The position numbers and the translations under genes are program-made. Shown one piece after another: positions 1-8,862 of a stretch of 64,000 bases of DNA (positions are counted from its first letter, which is position 1; the number at the start of each line of letters is the position of its first letter). A model generated the notes under the pieces. The model saw only the letters and a list, made by a program, of their open reading frames with translations. It ran no database searches and was not told where the DNA came from. Source of the stretch: Candidatus Kouleothrix ribensis (GTDB lineage Bacteria > Chloroflexota > Chloroflexia > Chloroflexales > Roseiflexaceae); assembly GCA_016722075.1 (NCBI GenBank), contig JADKGW010000001.1, forward strand, positions 558,001 through 622,000, read 5' to 3'.

Positions 1-197
1 AGCGCCGTGGTGCAGTTCGACACGGCACAGGCATGCCTGGCCCCGACATACAGCCCGAATTCACGCTCGAATGCGGCCACCTCCGGCCCCTGCGTGATCC
101 AGCCGGCCATAATTGGCCGCTTCGCAGCCTCGGCTTCGAGCTCGCCCATTACTGTTTTTGCCAGCGGGATGTTGCGCGTCGCGCCTGCAGTGCTCAT
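1..197 (-). CDS. DegT/DnrJ/EryC1 sugar aminotransferase, N-terminal part
   Basis: Partial gene cut by the left window edge; about 65 codons are visible. The ATG (195-197) overlaps the TGA of the upstream epimerase as ATGA, which implies translational coupling. The visible N-terminus has the features of PLP-dependent sugar aminotransferases of the perosamine-synthase type: a short IPLAKT segment, a GWITQGPEV stretch, FEREF, then the CAVSNCTTA substrate/PLP phosphate loop. It probably transaminates a 4- or 3-keto nucleotide sugar for the polysaccharide made by this island. The catalytic lysine lies outside the window, so activity cannot be judged. Family call is firm, substrate unknown. Confidence 0.85.
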   Translation of the reverse strand, partial: MSTAGATRNIPLAKTVMGELEAEAAKRPIMAGWITQGPEVAAFEREFGLYVGARHACAVSNCTTA

Positions 198-1177
198 GCC
201 AACACCTCGCTCTTCTGGCTGTGCCACCAGGCCACCAGCCGCCGCAGCCCTTCGTCAAGGTCGATCTGCGCTGTAAACCCGATCTGCTCGCGCGCCAGCG
301 CGGTGCTGGCCAGCCGGCGCGGCACCGGGTTTACCTTGCGCTCAGGGCCATACTCCGGGTGCATATCGACGCCCATTACCCGCATCAGCGCGTAGGCCAG
401 GTCGTTTAGGCTGGTCTCGACACCACTGGCAATGTTAAACACCTGGTCGGAGACGCCCGACTCGGCCGCCAGCAGGTTGGCGCGGGCAATATCTTCAACA
501 AACACGAAGTCCATGGTCTGCTTGCCGTCGCCGAAGATCAGCGGCGGCTTGCCTTCGAGGATGCGATCCATCCAGCGGATGAGCACTTCGGTGTACGCAC
601 CGTAGATGTCCATGCGCGGGCCATACACATTAAAGTAGCGCAGGGCCACATAGTTCAAGCCGTACATGTCGTTGAAGCTGCGCAGCAAGCCCTCGTTGAA
701 AGCTTTCAGCGCGCCGTAGATTGTGCGGTTGTTGTATGGGTGGTGCCGCTCGGTGGTTGGGAACTCGTCGGCTAGCCCAAGCACCGAGGCCGACGACGAG
801 GCGATTACGTTCTTCACACCGGCCTGCACGGCTGCCTCAAGCACGTTGAATGTGCCGTCGCCAAGCACCTCGAGCGCCAGCCGCGGATCTTCGGCGCATT
901 GGGTGATCCGGATGGCCGCGAGGTGAAATACCTGATCGATGCCTTTGGTTACCTCGGCCAGCAGGCTACGGTCGCGAATGTCGCCCTCGACGATCGTAAT
1001 CGGGCCGCGCGCCAGTGCCGCCGCCAGGTTCTCGCGCCGGCCGCGTACGAAGTTGTCGAGCACGATGATCTCGCCCACGGCGCCGTGCTCCTGGCGATCG
1101 ATCAGCAGGTCGACGATATGTGAGCCAATCAGCCCGGCGCCGCCGGTGACGAGCACGCGCTTTGGTGTATTGCCCAT
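194..1177 (-). CDS. NAD-dependent epimerase/dehydratase (extended SDR), nucleotide-sugar type
   Basis: A 327-aa extended short-chain dehydrogenase. It starts with a Rossmann motif TGGAGLIGSH (about residues 11-20), has the SSSASV serine region and the catalytic YGALK (Tyr-x-x-x-Lys), then a C-terminal substrate domain including RYFNVYGPRM, typical of UDP-glucose 4-epimerase-like enzymes. It probably epimerises or dehydrates a nucleotide sugar in the cytoplasm. AGGAAG lies 8 bases before the ATG. It sits 18 bases after the second aminotransferase gene and overlaps the next aminotransferase by 4 bases, so all four genes form one minus-strand nucleotide-sugar operon. Substrate specificity cannot be read from sequence. 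Confidence 0.92.
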   Translation of the reverse strand: MGNTPKRVLVTGGAGLIGSHIVDLLIDRQEHGAVGEIIVLDNFVRGRRENLAAALARGPITIVEGDIRDRSLLAEVTKGIDQVFHLAAIRITQCAEDPRLALEVLGDGTFNVLEAAVQAGVKNVIASSSASVLGLADEFPTTERHHPYNNRTIYGALKAFNEGLLRSFNDMYGLNYVALRYFNVYGPRMDIYGAYTEVLIRWMDRILEGKPPLIFGDGKQTMDFVFVEDIARANLLAAESGVSDQVFNIASGVETSLNDLAYALMRVMGVDMHPEYGPERKVNPVPRRLASTALAREQIGFTAQIDLDEGLRRLVAWWHSQKSEVLA

Positions 1178-1195
1178 ATCATTGCTTCCTTTCTG

Positions 1196-2299
1196 CTATT
1201 GCTGTCGCATCCAGTTGCGCACCGCTGCGGCGACGGTGTCTTGCTGCTGGGGCCGCAGCTCGGGGTACATCGGCAGCGATAGCACTTCGTTGGCGGCCCG
1301 CTCGGCGTGTGGGAAGTCGCCGGCTGTGTGCCCAAGCTCGGCGAACGCGCGCTGGAGATGAACCGGGATCGGGTAGTGAATGCCGGTGCTGACGCCATGG
1401 TCGTGCAAGAACGACTGCATCGCGTCGCGCTGCGCGTCGCGCACGGCGTAGATATGGTAGACGTGCCGGCGATCGGGCTGCGCAACCGGTAGCGCCACGC
1501 CACTGCCTGCCAGTAACGCCGCGTAGCGTGCGGCATGCTGGCGCCGCGCTGCAGTCCATTGCTCGATATAGCGCATTTTGACGCCCAGAACCGCGCCTTG
1601 GATTCCTTCGAGCCGGTAGTTGAAGCCTTTTAGATCATGGTAGTAGCGCCGCTCGGCGCCCCAGTCGCGTAGCATGCGGATTGTGCGGGCCAGCTCGGGG
1701 GTGCTGGTGGTTACCGCGCCGCCTTCGCCATACGCGCCCAGGTTCTTGCCGGGGTAGAAGCTGAAGCACCCCATGTCGCCAATGCTACCGACACGGCGGC
1801 CTTGGTACTCGGCACCGTGCGCCTGGCAGGCGTCTTCGATTACGGCCAGGCCGTGTTTGCGCGCAATCGTCATGATCGGGGCCATGTCGGCCGGCTGTCC
1901 ATACAGATGCACCGGGACGATCGCTTTGGTGCGCGGCGTGATCGCGGCCTCGATCCGCAACGGGTCGATCGTGAATGTGGTCGGGTCGATGTCGACGAAT
2001 ACCGGGCGCGCGCCGGTGTAGTCGATCGCCGATACGGTAGCGATGAATGTGAATGGTGTGGTGATGACTTCGTCGCCGCGCCCGACGCCGGCCGCCAGCA
2101 GCGCCAGGTGCAGCGCGCTGGTGCCGGTGTTCACGCCAATCGCCTGGCTGGCCTGGCAGTAGGCTGCAAACTGCTCTTCAAACGCCGCCACATTGCTGCC
2201 GAGCACGAACTGCGTGCTCTCGAGCACGCCTAGCACGGCTGCGTTGACTTCATCTTTGATCGATTGATACTGCGCCTTGAGATCGACAAAAGGGATCAT
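1196..2299 (-). CDS. DegT/DnrJ/EryC1 PLP-dependent aminotransferase (WbpE/WlbC-like)
   Basis: A full-length 367-aa sugar aminotransferase. The N-terminus FVDLKAQY, the phosphate loop NTGTSALHLAL, the DACQAHGA segment holding the PLP-ring aspartate, and SFYPGKNLGAYGEGG with the Schiff-base lysine are all present, so it should be active. Enzymes of this subgroup aminate UDP-3-keto sugars, and the neighbouring Gfo/Idh/MocA oxidoreductase is the usual partner that makes the 3-keto substrate (WlbA/WbpB then WlbC/WbpE). A UDP-2,3-diamino sugar acid is therefore a reasonable guess. GAGGATAAG precedes the ATG. The gene lies 61 bases after the oxidoreductase and 18 bases before the epimerase. Confidence 0.92.
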   Translation of the reverse strand: MIPFVDLKAQYQSIKDEVNAAVLGVLESTQFVLGSNVAAFEEQFAAYCQASQAIGVNTGTSALHLALLAAGVGRGDEVITTPFTFIATVSAIDYTGARPVFVDIDPTTFTIDPLRIEAAITPRTKAIVPVHLYGQPADMAPIMTIARKHGLAVIEDACQAHGAEYQGRRVGSIGDMGCFSFYPGKNLGAYGEGGAVTTSTPELARTIRMLRDWGAERRYYHDLKGFNYRLEGIQGAVLGVKMRYIEQWTAARRQHAARYAALLAGSGVALPVAQPDRRHVYHIYAVRDAQRDAMQSFLHDHGVSTGIHYPIPVHLQRAFAELGHTAGDFPHAERAANEVLSLPMYPELRPQQQDTVAAAVRNWMRQQ

Positions 2300-2360
2300 G
2301 ACTTATCCTCAACGGCTTGCCTACGGCGCCAAGAGCTACTGGTGCCGCAGAATGTGAATA

Positions 2361-3371
2361 TCAGAATAGGTTAACCGGCGCACCGCGCTGCGCGATCGAT
2401 TGCGACGCTGCTTCTAGAATACGCACCACGCGCAGCCCCACCGAGCCGTCAGTCAATGGTTTGCGCCGCTTGGTGATGCAGTCGACGAAGTGGTTTGCCT
2501 CGATCTGTAGCGCCTCGATATTGTCGAGCCGCGGTGCCCACATGTCGCCGGCCCGGTAGCCAACCTTAAGCTGGTAGATGTCGGCCGGGTTGTCGCTGAG
2601 CGTGATGCCCTTATCGTAGACCTTGATCTTCTCGCTCATCTCGATATCGTCATATACGATCATCTTCTGCGAGCCGCCGATTAGCGTCTGGCGCACCTTC
2701 ACCGGCGCAAGCCAGTTGACGTGAAAATGTGCGATCAGGTCGTCGCTGAAATAGCAGGTCAGGTAGGCCAGGTTCTCGGGTTGCCCACGCACATGCGCCA
2801 TACCGGTAGCCGCAATTGTTACGGGTGAGCGTTCGAACAGAAAATCCATGATCGAGAGGTCGTGTACCGCGAGATCCCATAGCACGTTCACGTCATGCTG
2901 GAACAGGCCGAGGTTCACGCGCACCGAGTCGTAGTACATGATCTTGCCGGTGCTGCCGTCGTCGATCAGCTCTTTGATCTTGCGTACCGCGCTGGTATAT
3001 ACAAATGTGTGGTCAACCATCAGTGTCAGCTGGCGCTTCTCGGCCTCTTCGATCAGCCGCTCGGCTTCCTCCGATGTGGTGGTGAAGGGTTTCTCGACAA
3101 ATACGTGCTTGCCGGCTCGGAGCGCCTGCAGCGCCAGCTCGTAGTGCGACGACACTGGTGTGGCAATTGCCACCGCGTCGATCGCCGGGTTCGACCACAC
3201 GTCGCGCACGTCGGCACAGGTCTTGATTGCCGGGTAGACCGATTCGACATAGGCGCGCCGTTCAGGGCGCTGGTCGCAGACTGAGACGACCCGGACATTC
3301 GGAACTTGCGAGAAGTTGCGAACCAGGTTTGGCCCCCAGTAGCCATAGCCGATAACGCTGATTCCTAGCAT
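2361..3371 (-). CDS. Gfo/Idh/MocA family nucleotide-sugar oxidoreductase (WlbA/WbpB-like)
   Basis: A 336-aa NAD(P)-dependent oxidoreductase. The N-terminal Rossmann fold has the GYGYWGPN dinucleotide loop. The family signature EKPFTT around residue 95 carries the catalytic lysine, and a WDLAVHDLSIMD segment carries the catalytic histidine/aspartate pair of sugar dehydrogenases. Family members oxidise the 3-hydroxyl of UDP-sugar acids. Directly downstream is a DegT aminotransferase, the standard partner, so the two likely install an amino group at C3. AGGAGGCGAG upstream of the ATG is a strong ribosome binding site. First gene of the minus-strand nucleotide-sugar operon, divergent from the GH44 operon. 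Confidence 0.92.
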   Translation of the reverse strand: MLGISVIGYGYWGPNLVRNFSQVPNVRVVSVCDQRPERRAYVESVYPAIKTCADVRDVWSNPAIDAVAIATPVSSHYELALQALRAGKHVFVEKPFTTTSEEAERLIEEAEKRQLTLMVDHTFVYTSAVRKIKELIDDGSTGKIMYYDSVRVNLGLFQHDVNVLWDLAVHDLSIMDFLFERSPVTIAATGMAHVRGQPENLAYLTCYFSDDLIAHFHVNWLAPVKVRQTLIGGSQKMIVYDDIEMSEKIKVYDKGITLSDNPADIYQLKVGYRAGDMWAPRLDNIEALQIEANHFVDCITKRRKPLTDGSVGLRVVRILEAASQSIAQRGAPVNLF

Positions 3372-3620
3372 TAATTACTCGCCTCCTGTCCTAAATTGCT
3401 TTATTCGCCATGCGCAGCCGCCATATGTGCCGGGTGATTGAATTGCTGCACGTCATTAATGTTAAAAAACATTCTAACAATCGTATATTTATGGTTAATA
3501 AGTAATATTCAGGCAGCTTCGTATCATCTACTGGCAATCGCCGGTATAGATAGCGCGGCGCGGCGAATGTATTTTGTGTTTCGAATAGAACGAGATGGAA
3601 ATAAACCCGAAAGATTAACT
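3372..3620. promoter_or_regulatory. AT-rich divergent intergenic region with a short perfect palindrome
   Basis: 249 bases between two divergent operons. The stretch 3450-3520 is clearly more AT-rich than its surroundings and holds AATGTT-AAAA-AACATT (3458-3473), a perfect 6+6 inverted repeat that could be an operator. No convincing -35/-10 pair with good spacing was found on either strand, so the exact promoters are unresolved. Confidence 0.4.
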
Positions 3621-5303
3621 ATGTACCGTGCGATCCCCACAATAGGATATGTGGCCTGCCGCCGACTTTGCGGGTTGGCAATCATGGCAGCGCTGCTGCT
3701 GGCGGCTTGCCAGCCTGGTAGCGCACGGCCTGCCTTACCCAGTGCTACTCCAACCGTTGCGGCCCTGATGCGATCGAGCACGCCGGTAGCGTTCGCCACG
3801 GCAATAGAAACGCCAGTACCGCTGCCTGCTGCCGACATCACTGTGACGCTCGATCGATCGCAAGGTAATCATCCAATCAGCCCGTTCATCTATGGTTTGA
3901 ATGTCGCCCCGGCCGATGTGCTGCACGACCTGCGCCCCGGCCTCAATCGGTGGGGTGGCAACCCAAGCACGCGCTATAACTGGAAGCTTGGCAATGCCTG
4001 GAATGCAGGTAGCGATTGGTTCTACCGAAATGGCGATTACGGTTACACCGGGGCATCGGCCAGCGACGATTTTGTGCGCGAGAGCCTGGCGGCTGGCTCG
4101 GGCGTCTTGCTGACAGTGCCAACGCTCGGCTGGGTTGCCAAGAATAATGATCCGGGCACGTGTTCGTTCCCAACGGGCGATGGGCAATGTGGTGACGCAG
4201 CCAAGGCGAACTGCGAGTCGCCTGGCCCGATCGCCGATCCTCAGCTGGCGAATGTACGCTCCGACAGCGACTCGGTCGCTGCGTGGATCAAGCATCTTGT
4301 CGCTGCACAGCACAACAATCTGCGTTTCGTGGCCATGGATAATGAGCCGGATCTCTGGGGCTATACGCACTACGATGTCCATCCTACCTGCACGAGCTAC
4401 GACGAAATACGCGATACCTACATCCGCTATGCCAGTGCCGTGCGCGATGTCGCGCCACAGTCCGAGCTGCTCGGCCCGGTCAGCTGCTGCTGGTATTTTT
4501 ACTGGAACTCCGCTGCTGGCGCTGCCGATCGGGCTAACCACGATGATCAAGATTTTCTGCCCTGGTTCCTGGGGCAACTGCGCCAGCACGATGCGCAGCA
4601 TGGCCGGCGCACACTCGATGTACTCGATGTGCATTTCTACCCCGAGGGTCTCTACAACGACAACGCCGACCCCGACACTGCGGCGCGGCGGTTGCGTAGC
4701 ACGCGCTCGCTCTGGGATCGTTCGTATGCCGATGAATCGTGGATCGCTCAGCCGATCTATCTCATCCCACGCCTGAAACAGTTAATCGACCAGCACTACC
4801 CAGGCACGAAGCTCGGCATCAGCGAGTGGAATTGGGGGGCCGATACGACCATGAATGGCGCACTGGCGCTGGCCGAAGTGCTGGGCATTCTAGGTCGCGA
4901 GGATGTTTATCTCGCCAACTACTGGCGCTATCCCGCGCCTGGTACGGCGGGCTACTATGCCTTCAAGCTGTTCACCAACTACGATGATCAGGGTGGTCAC
5001 TTCGGCGATACTGCGATCCAGGCGATCAGCAGCCAGCCGGGCCTGGTTGGCGCCTATGCAGCCCAACAGCATGCCAGCCGGCAGCTGACTGTGCTGTTGA
5101 TCAATAAAGATCCACAGCGCGATCTGTCGGTGGCGCTCGATCTTGGCGATCTGGCGCAGGCTCGTGCAGCAGTGCTGTATCGCTACAGCGCCGCCGACCC
5201 GCAGGCAATCATCAAGGCTCCGTTAGCCTATGCGCCAGCCACGTCGATCGTTCTACCGGCATATTCGCTTTCGCTACTGGTCTTCGAGGCACCATCATCA
5301 TGA
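3621..5303 (+). CDS. GH44-family glycoside hydrolase, lipoprotein
   Basis: A 560-aa exported beta-glycanase. Starting at the ATG at 3621 gives a lipoprotein signal with lipobox LLAAC (Cys30); an upstream in-frame ATG at 3438 would bury this signal, so the later start is preferred although its ribosome site is weak. A Pro/Thr/Ala linker (to about residue 70) leads to a GH44 domain: NRWGGNPSTRYNW (109-121), the acid/base Glu242 in MDNEPDLWGY, and the nucleophile Glu402 in GISEWNWG. GH44 enzymes cut beta-1,4-glucans and xyloglucan. At the head of an exopolysaccharide operon it more likely trims or releases the cell's own polymer than feeds on cellulose. Its last bases overlap the next gene as ATGA. 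Confidence 0.88.
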   Translation: MYRAIPTIGYVACRRLCGLAIMAALLLAACQPGSARPALPSATPTVAALMRSSTPVAFATAIETPVPLPAADITVTLDRSQGNHPISPFIYGLNVAPADVLHDLRPGLNRWGGNPSTRYNWKLGNAWNAGSDWFYRNGDYGYTGASASDDFVRESLAAGSGVLLTVPTLGWVAKNNDPGTCSFPTGDGQCGDAAKANCESPGPIADPQLANVRSDSDSVAAWIKHLVAAQHNNLRFVAMDNEPDLWGYTHYDVHPTCTSYDEIRDTYIRYASAVRDVAPQSELLGPVSCCWYFYWNSAAGAADRANHDDQDFLPWFLGQLRQHDAQHGRRTLDVLDVHFYPEGLYNDNADPDTAARRLRSTRSLWDRSYADESWIAQPIYLIPRLKQLIDQHYPGTKLGISEWNWGADTTMNGALALAEVLGILGREDVYLANYWRYPAPGTAGYYAFKLFTNYDDQGGHFGDTAIQAISSQPGLVGAYAAQQHASRQLTVLLINKDPQRDLSVALDLGDLAQARAAVLYRYSAADPQAIIKAPLAYAPATSIVLPAYSLSLLVFEAPSS

Positions 5304-6397
5304 CAACCTATCAGTTTGGCTTTATTCTCGAGCAAGCTTTGGGCCACATCACCCACACCAAAAATCTGCAGCAGAATGTGGCGAGCGATGGTGATGTGCA
5401 GCCACACTGGGGGCTGATACCGTTCGACGCGCAGGGCCTTGCCGGCCGCGTACCGCTGTACAGCAGTAATTGGACGCTCCGCGCCGGTGTGCGCGCCCGC
5501 CGCACTGTGGCCCGGCTCGCCAGTCATGCCCAGCTCGACGCCCTATTCTTCCATACGCAGGTACCGGCGGTACTCTCGACAAGTTGGATCAAACGAATAC
5601 CAAGCGTGATCTCGCTGGACGCGACGCCCTTGCAGTACGATGCGCTTGGCCAGGTCTATGGGCACGCACCGGGTGCAGCCTGGATCGAGCGCCTCAAATG
5701 GCAGCTCAATCGCGATTGCTTTCGGGCCGCGCACCACCTGGTCACCTGGAGTGCATGGGCTAAGCAGGGGCTGGTCGATGAGTACGAGGTACCGGCCGAG
5801 AAGATCACTGTCATCCCACCGGGCGTGAACACGCACACCTGGGCGCGCTCAGCAGCCCGCCTTGCACACGATCGGCCGGTCAAGATCCTGTTTGTAGGCG
5901 GCGACTTCGAGCGCAAAGGTGGCCTGCTACTGCTCGAGGCGTTTCGGGCCGTGCGCCGGCACGGCGCCGAGCTGCACGTTGTTACGCGTGCGGCATTGCC
6001 CAGCGAGCCGGGCCTGTTTGTGTACACGAAAATGCAGCCCAACAGCGCCGAGCTGAAAGAGCTCTACTTCAGCGCCGACCTCTTTTGCCTGCCTACCTAC
6101 GGCGATTGCCTACCGATGGTCTTGTCCGAGGCTGGTGCGGCTGGCCTGCCGGTTATTACCACGCGCGTCGCGGCAATTCCCGAGCTTGTGCGCGATGGCG
6201 AGACGGGTGTACTCGTGCCGGTAGGTGATGTTGCCGCGCTCACCAACGCACTCACGCAGCTGGTTGTCGATCGGGCGCTACGCTTACGCCAGGGTGAGCG
6301 CGCGGTTGAGGTTGTGTCGGCGACATTTGATGCCGAGCGTAATACCCGCAGGCTGCTTGATCTGCTCAAGCAGCTGGCTGGCCGTGCGCCGCGCTGA
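5300..6397 (+). CDS. Glycosyltransferase family 4
   Basis: A 365-aa GT-B glycosyltransferase, probably cytoplasmic and transferring a sugar from a nucleotide donor to the lipid-linked repeat unit. The C-terminal domain shows ITVIPPGVN, VKILFVGGDFERKGG, a TYGDCLPMVLSEAGAAGLPV donor-binding segment with the E-x7-E type glutamate, and GETGVLVPVGD. The N-terminal half includes VISLDATPLQYD. The start overlaps the GH44 gene's stop (ATGA), so translation is coupled. Donor and acceptor cannot be told from sequence. Confidence 0.9.
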   Translation: MTTYQFGFILEQALGHITHTKNLQQNVASDGDVQPHWGLIPFDAQGLAGRVPLYSSNWTLRAGVRARRTVARLASHAQLDALFFHTQVPAVLSTSWIKRIPSVISLDATPLQYDALGQVYGHAPGAAWIERLKWQLNRDCFRAAHHLVTWSAWAKQGLVDEYEVPAEKITVIPPGVNTHTWARSAARLAHDRPVKILFVGGDFERKGGLLLLEAFRAVRRHGAELHVVTRAALPSEPGLFVYTKMQPNSAELKELYFSADLFCLPTYGDCLPMVLSEAGAAGLPVITTRVAAIPELVRDGETGVLVPVGDVAALTNALTQLVVDRALRLRQGERAVEVVSATFDAERNTRRLLDLLKQLAGRAPR

Positions 6398-6493
6398 CAC
6401 CCCAGCAATTACTTTTTACTACCACCTGCGGTACATAGCTGATCGCACAAGAACACTAAGAGTGGCACTGGCCGAGTCGCTAGAGGAGCTCAC

Positions 6494-7564
6494 ATGCGCG
6501 AAGTATTGCTGACGGTCTCAGGCTCGATCGTGCCGGATGCCGCCGAGCAGGCGGCCCGTGGCCTGCGGCCACGCACCGATTATCTAGAGCTGGCGCGGTC
6601 TTTTGATGCCGATCTGATCGATTATACCGGCGCGCGCCGGATTGCCGGGCGCATTGGCGCTGTGCTCGAGCGTGTCGGTGGGCCGGATTTGTTGCTCGCA
6701 TGGGCCTGCTTCCAGCGCCGCAACGACTATCGCGTGATCTTCACCGACGGCGAGCAGATTGGCATACCGCTGGCACTACTGCTCAAGCTTTTCGGCTTGG
6801 GCCGCCGCGCGCGCCACCTGATGATCGTGCATATTCTCTCGGTAAAGAAGAAGATGGTGTTCTTCGATTATGCTGGCATCCAGAGCCATATTGATCGCTT
6901 TCTGGTCTACTCGAGCTGGCAAAAGCAGTTTGTCGAAACACGCTGGCGTGTAGCTGCGCAGCGCGTGATCTTCACGCCGTTCATGGTCGATACGCACTTC
7001 TTCGCGCCCGATCAGGTGACGCCCCGGCACGATCACAGGGCGATGATTTGCTCGGTGGGGCTCGAGGCGCGCGACTACCCAACGCTGTTGCAGGCGGTGG
7101 ATGGGCTTGCGGCCGCGATCACGATTGCTGCAGCGAGTCCCTGGTCGAAACGCTCCGACACTACCAGTGGCCAGCAGATACCCGCCAATGTAACAGTGTG
7201 TCGCTTGAGCCAGTACGATCTGCGGCAGCTCTATGCCGATAGTGCGTTTTTAGTCATGCCATTGCACAATGTCGATTTTCAAGCCGGCGTCACGGCCATC
7301 CTTGAGGCAATGGCGATGGAGCGTGCGGTGATTTGCTCGCGCACGCCTGGCCAGACCGATGTTGTGGTTGATGGCGAAACGGGTATCTACGTGCCACCTG
7401 GCGATCCACAGGCATTGCGTAATGCGATCGATTATCTGCTTGAGCATCCGGCCGAAGCTGAGCGCATGGGCCGGGCCGGGCGCCGCCGCGTCGAGCAAAT
7501 GATGAGCCTTGACTGCTATGTGGAGCGATTACGCGACATCGTGCAGTCTTCTAGCGGGCAGTAG
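6494..7564 (+). CDS. Glycosyltransferase family 4
   Basis: A 356-aa GT-B protein of the same broad family as the preceding gene but quite different in the N-terminal acceptor half. The C-terminal donor half carries VIFTPFMVDTHFFAPD, ICSVGLEARDYPTLL, a VTAILEAMAMERAVI stretch with the conserved glutamate, and DGETGIYVPPGDP. GAGGAG lies about 8 bases before the ATG. It follows the previous GT4 after 96 bases and is followed, 4 bases after its stop, by the membrane GT2. Likely adds one sugar to the repeat unit. Confidence 0.9.
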   Translation: MREVLLTVSGSIVPDAAEQAARGLRPRTDYLELARSFDADLIDYTGARRIAGRIGAVLERVGGPDLLLAWACFQRRNDYRVIFTDGEQIGIPLALLLKLFGLGRRARHLMIVHILSVKKKMVFFDYAGIQSHIDRFLVYSSWQKQFVETRWRVAAQRVIFTPFMVDTHFFAPDQVTPRHDHRAMICSVGLEARDYPTLLQAVDGLAAAITIAAASPWSKRSDTTSGQQIPANVTVCRLSQYDLRQLYADSAFLVMPLHNVDFQAGVTAILEAMAMERAVICSRTPGQTDVVVDGETGIYVPPGDPQALRNAIDYLLEHPAEAERMGRAGRRRVEQMMSLDCYVERLRDIVQSSSGQ

Positions 7565-7568
7565 CACC

Positions 7569-8762
7569 ATGAGTATGATTGGGATCATCGATCTCGTGCT
7601 GGTGGTAGTCGAGTGCGGATTGGCCCTGCTCGTCGGCTACCTGCTGTTTCTTACCGGTGCTGCGCTATGCGCACCACACCGCACACCGCTTGGCACACAT
7701 GCGCCCATACACCGATTTGCGATTCTCATCCCCGCACACAACGAAGAGCAGCTGCTGCCTGGCCTGCTCGGCAACCTCCAGCGGCTCGATTATCCGCAGG
7801 CACTGTATGCGATCCATGTGGTTGCCGATAATTGTACCGATCACACGGCTGAGCTTGCCCGGCAGGCTCAGGTCACCGTGCATGAGCGTACTGATAGCAC
7901 GCGTATTGGCAAAGGCTACGCCCTCGAATGGCTGATCGAGCGGCTATGGGCGCAGGATCAGCCATTCGACGCATTTCTGATATTAGATGCAGACTCGATC
8001 GTGTCGGAGAACTTCCTTGCCGTAATGGATGCGCGTCTCGCAGGTGGCGCGCAGGCCATCCAAGCATATTACGCTGTGCGTGATCCCGCCGGCTCGTGGA
8101 ACGCCAGTTTGCGCGCGGTGGCGCTGGCGGCGCTGCACTACCTGCGGCCGCTGGGGCGTAGCGTACTCGGCTGTTCGGCCGGACTCAAAGGTAATGGAAT
8201 GGTATTCTCGGCTGGTATGATCAAGCAGTATCGCTGGTCGGCTGCGCTAACGGAGGATATCGAGTATCACATGGCGCTGGTGCTGGGTGGCCACCGCGTG
8301 GCATTTGCCCCCGACGCGATTGTATGGGCCGAAATGCCCAGCTCGTTGGCAGCATCGCAGACGCAGCAGGTGCGCTGGGAACGTGGGCGGCAAGAGATGC
8401 TGCGCCAGTATGTGCCGCGCCTGCTGCGCGCGGCGGTGGCACGGCGTAGCTTTCGGTTGCTCGATGCAGCGATCGAGCAGATCATCCCACCTTTTTCACT
8501 CCTCGCTGCACTGTCGTTGGTGTGCCTGGCGCTTGGCCTGATCATCCAGAGCCGTAGCGCAGTTGGCATAGCCCTTGGCCTGCTGGTCGCCCAGGCGATC
8601 TATATCTTTGCCGGCCTGCTGTTGGCACGGGCGCCACGGCGTGTGTATCAGGCGCTGCTGTATGCCCCGTTGTTCATCGCCTGGAAGGCCTGGCTATATC
8701 TGCGTGTTTCGCTTGGGTTTGATCGCAAAGGTTGGACGCGTACTGCGCGCAATGATACATGA
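7569..8762 (+). CDS. Membrane-bound family 2 glycosyltransferase
   Basis: A 397-aa GT2. An in-frame ATG at 7509 would overlap the previous gene by 56 bases; the ATG at 7569 (MSMIGIID), 4 bases after that stop, is the better start. An N-terminal membrane helix (about residues 5-30) precedes a GT-A domain with PAHNEE, ADNCTDHT, the metal-binding LDADS, the base motif TEDIEY and QQVRW (QxxRW), followed by at least two C-terminal helices. The D,D,(T)ED,QxxRW set is that of processive synthases such as hyaluronan- or cellulose-type enzymes, so it could polymerise and export a chain, or add a single residue at the membrane. The C-terminus is basic. Confidence 0.88.
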   Translation: MSMIGIIDLVLVVVECGLALLVGYLLFLTGAALCAPHRTPLGTHAPIHRFAILIPAHNEEQLLPGLLGNLQRLDYPQALYAIHVVADNCTDHTAELARQAQVTVHERTDSTRIGKGYALEWLIERLWAQDQPFDAFLILDADSIVSENFLAVMDARLAGGAQAIQAYYAVRDPAGSWNASLRAVALAALHYLRPLGRSVLGCSAGLKGNGMVFSAGMIKQYRWSAALTEDIEYHMALVLGGHRVAFAPDAIVWAEMPSSLAASQTQQVRWERGRQEMLRQYVPRLLRAAVARRSFRLLDAAIEQIIPPFSLLAALSLVCLALGLIIQSRSAVGIALGLLVAQAIYIFAGLLLARAPRRVYQALLYAPLFIAWKAWLYLRVSLGFDRKGWTRTARNDT

Positions 8763-8862
8763 ACAAATCTTCATATCGCGGCCCAGAAAAGTGAAGTCCA
8801 TATTCATTCGCGTGTAGTATTATTCGGGTACATAGAAATTTCAGTTCAATACGATCATTACC

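Noticed and set aside
3735..4634. A 299-codon minus-strand frame inside the GH44 gene
   Set aside because: The GH44 reading carries signal peptide and catalytic motifs; the antisense product has no recognisable domain or start signal.
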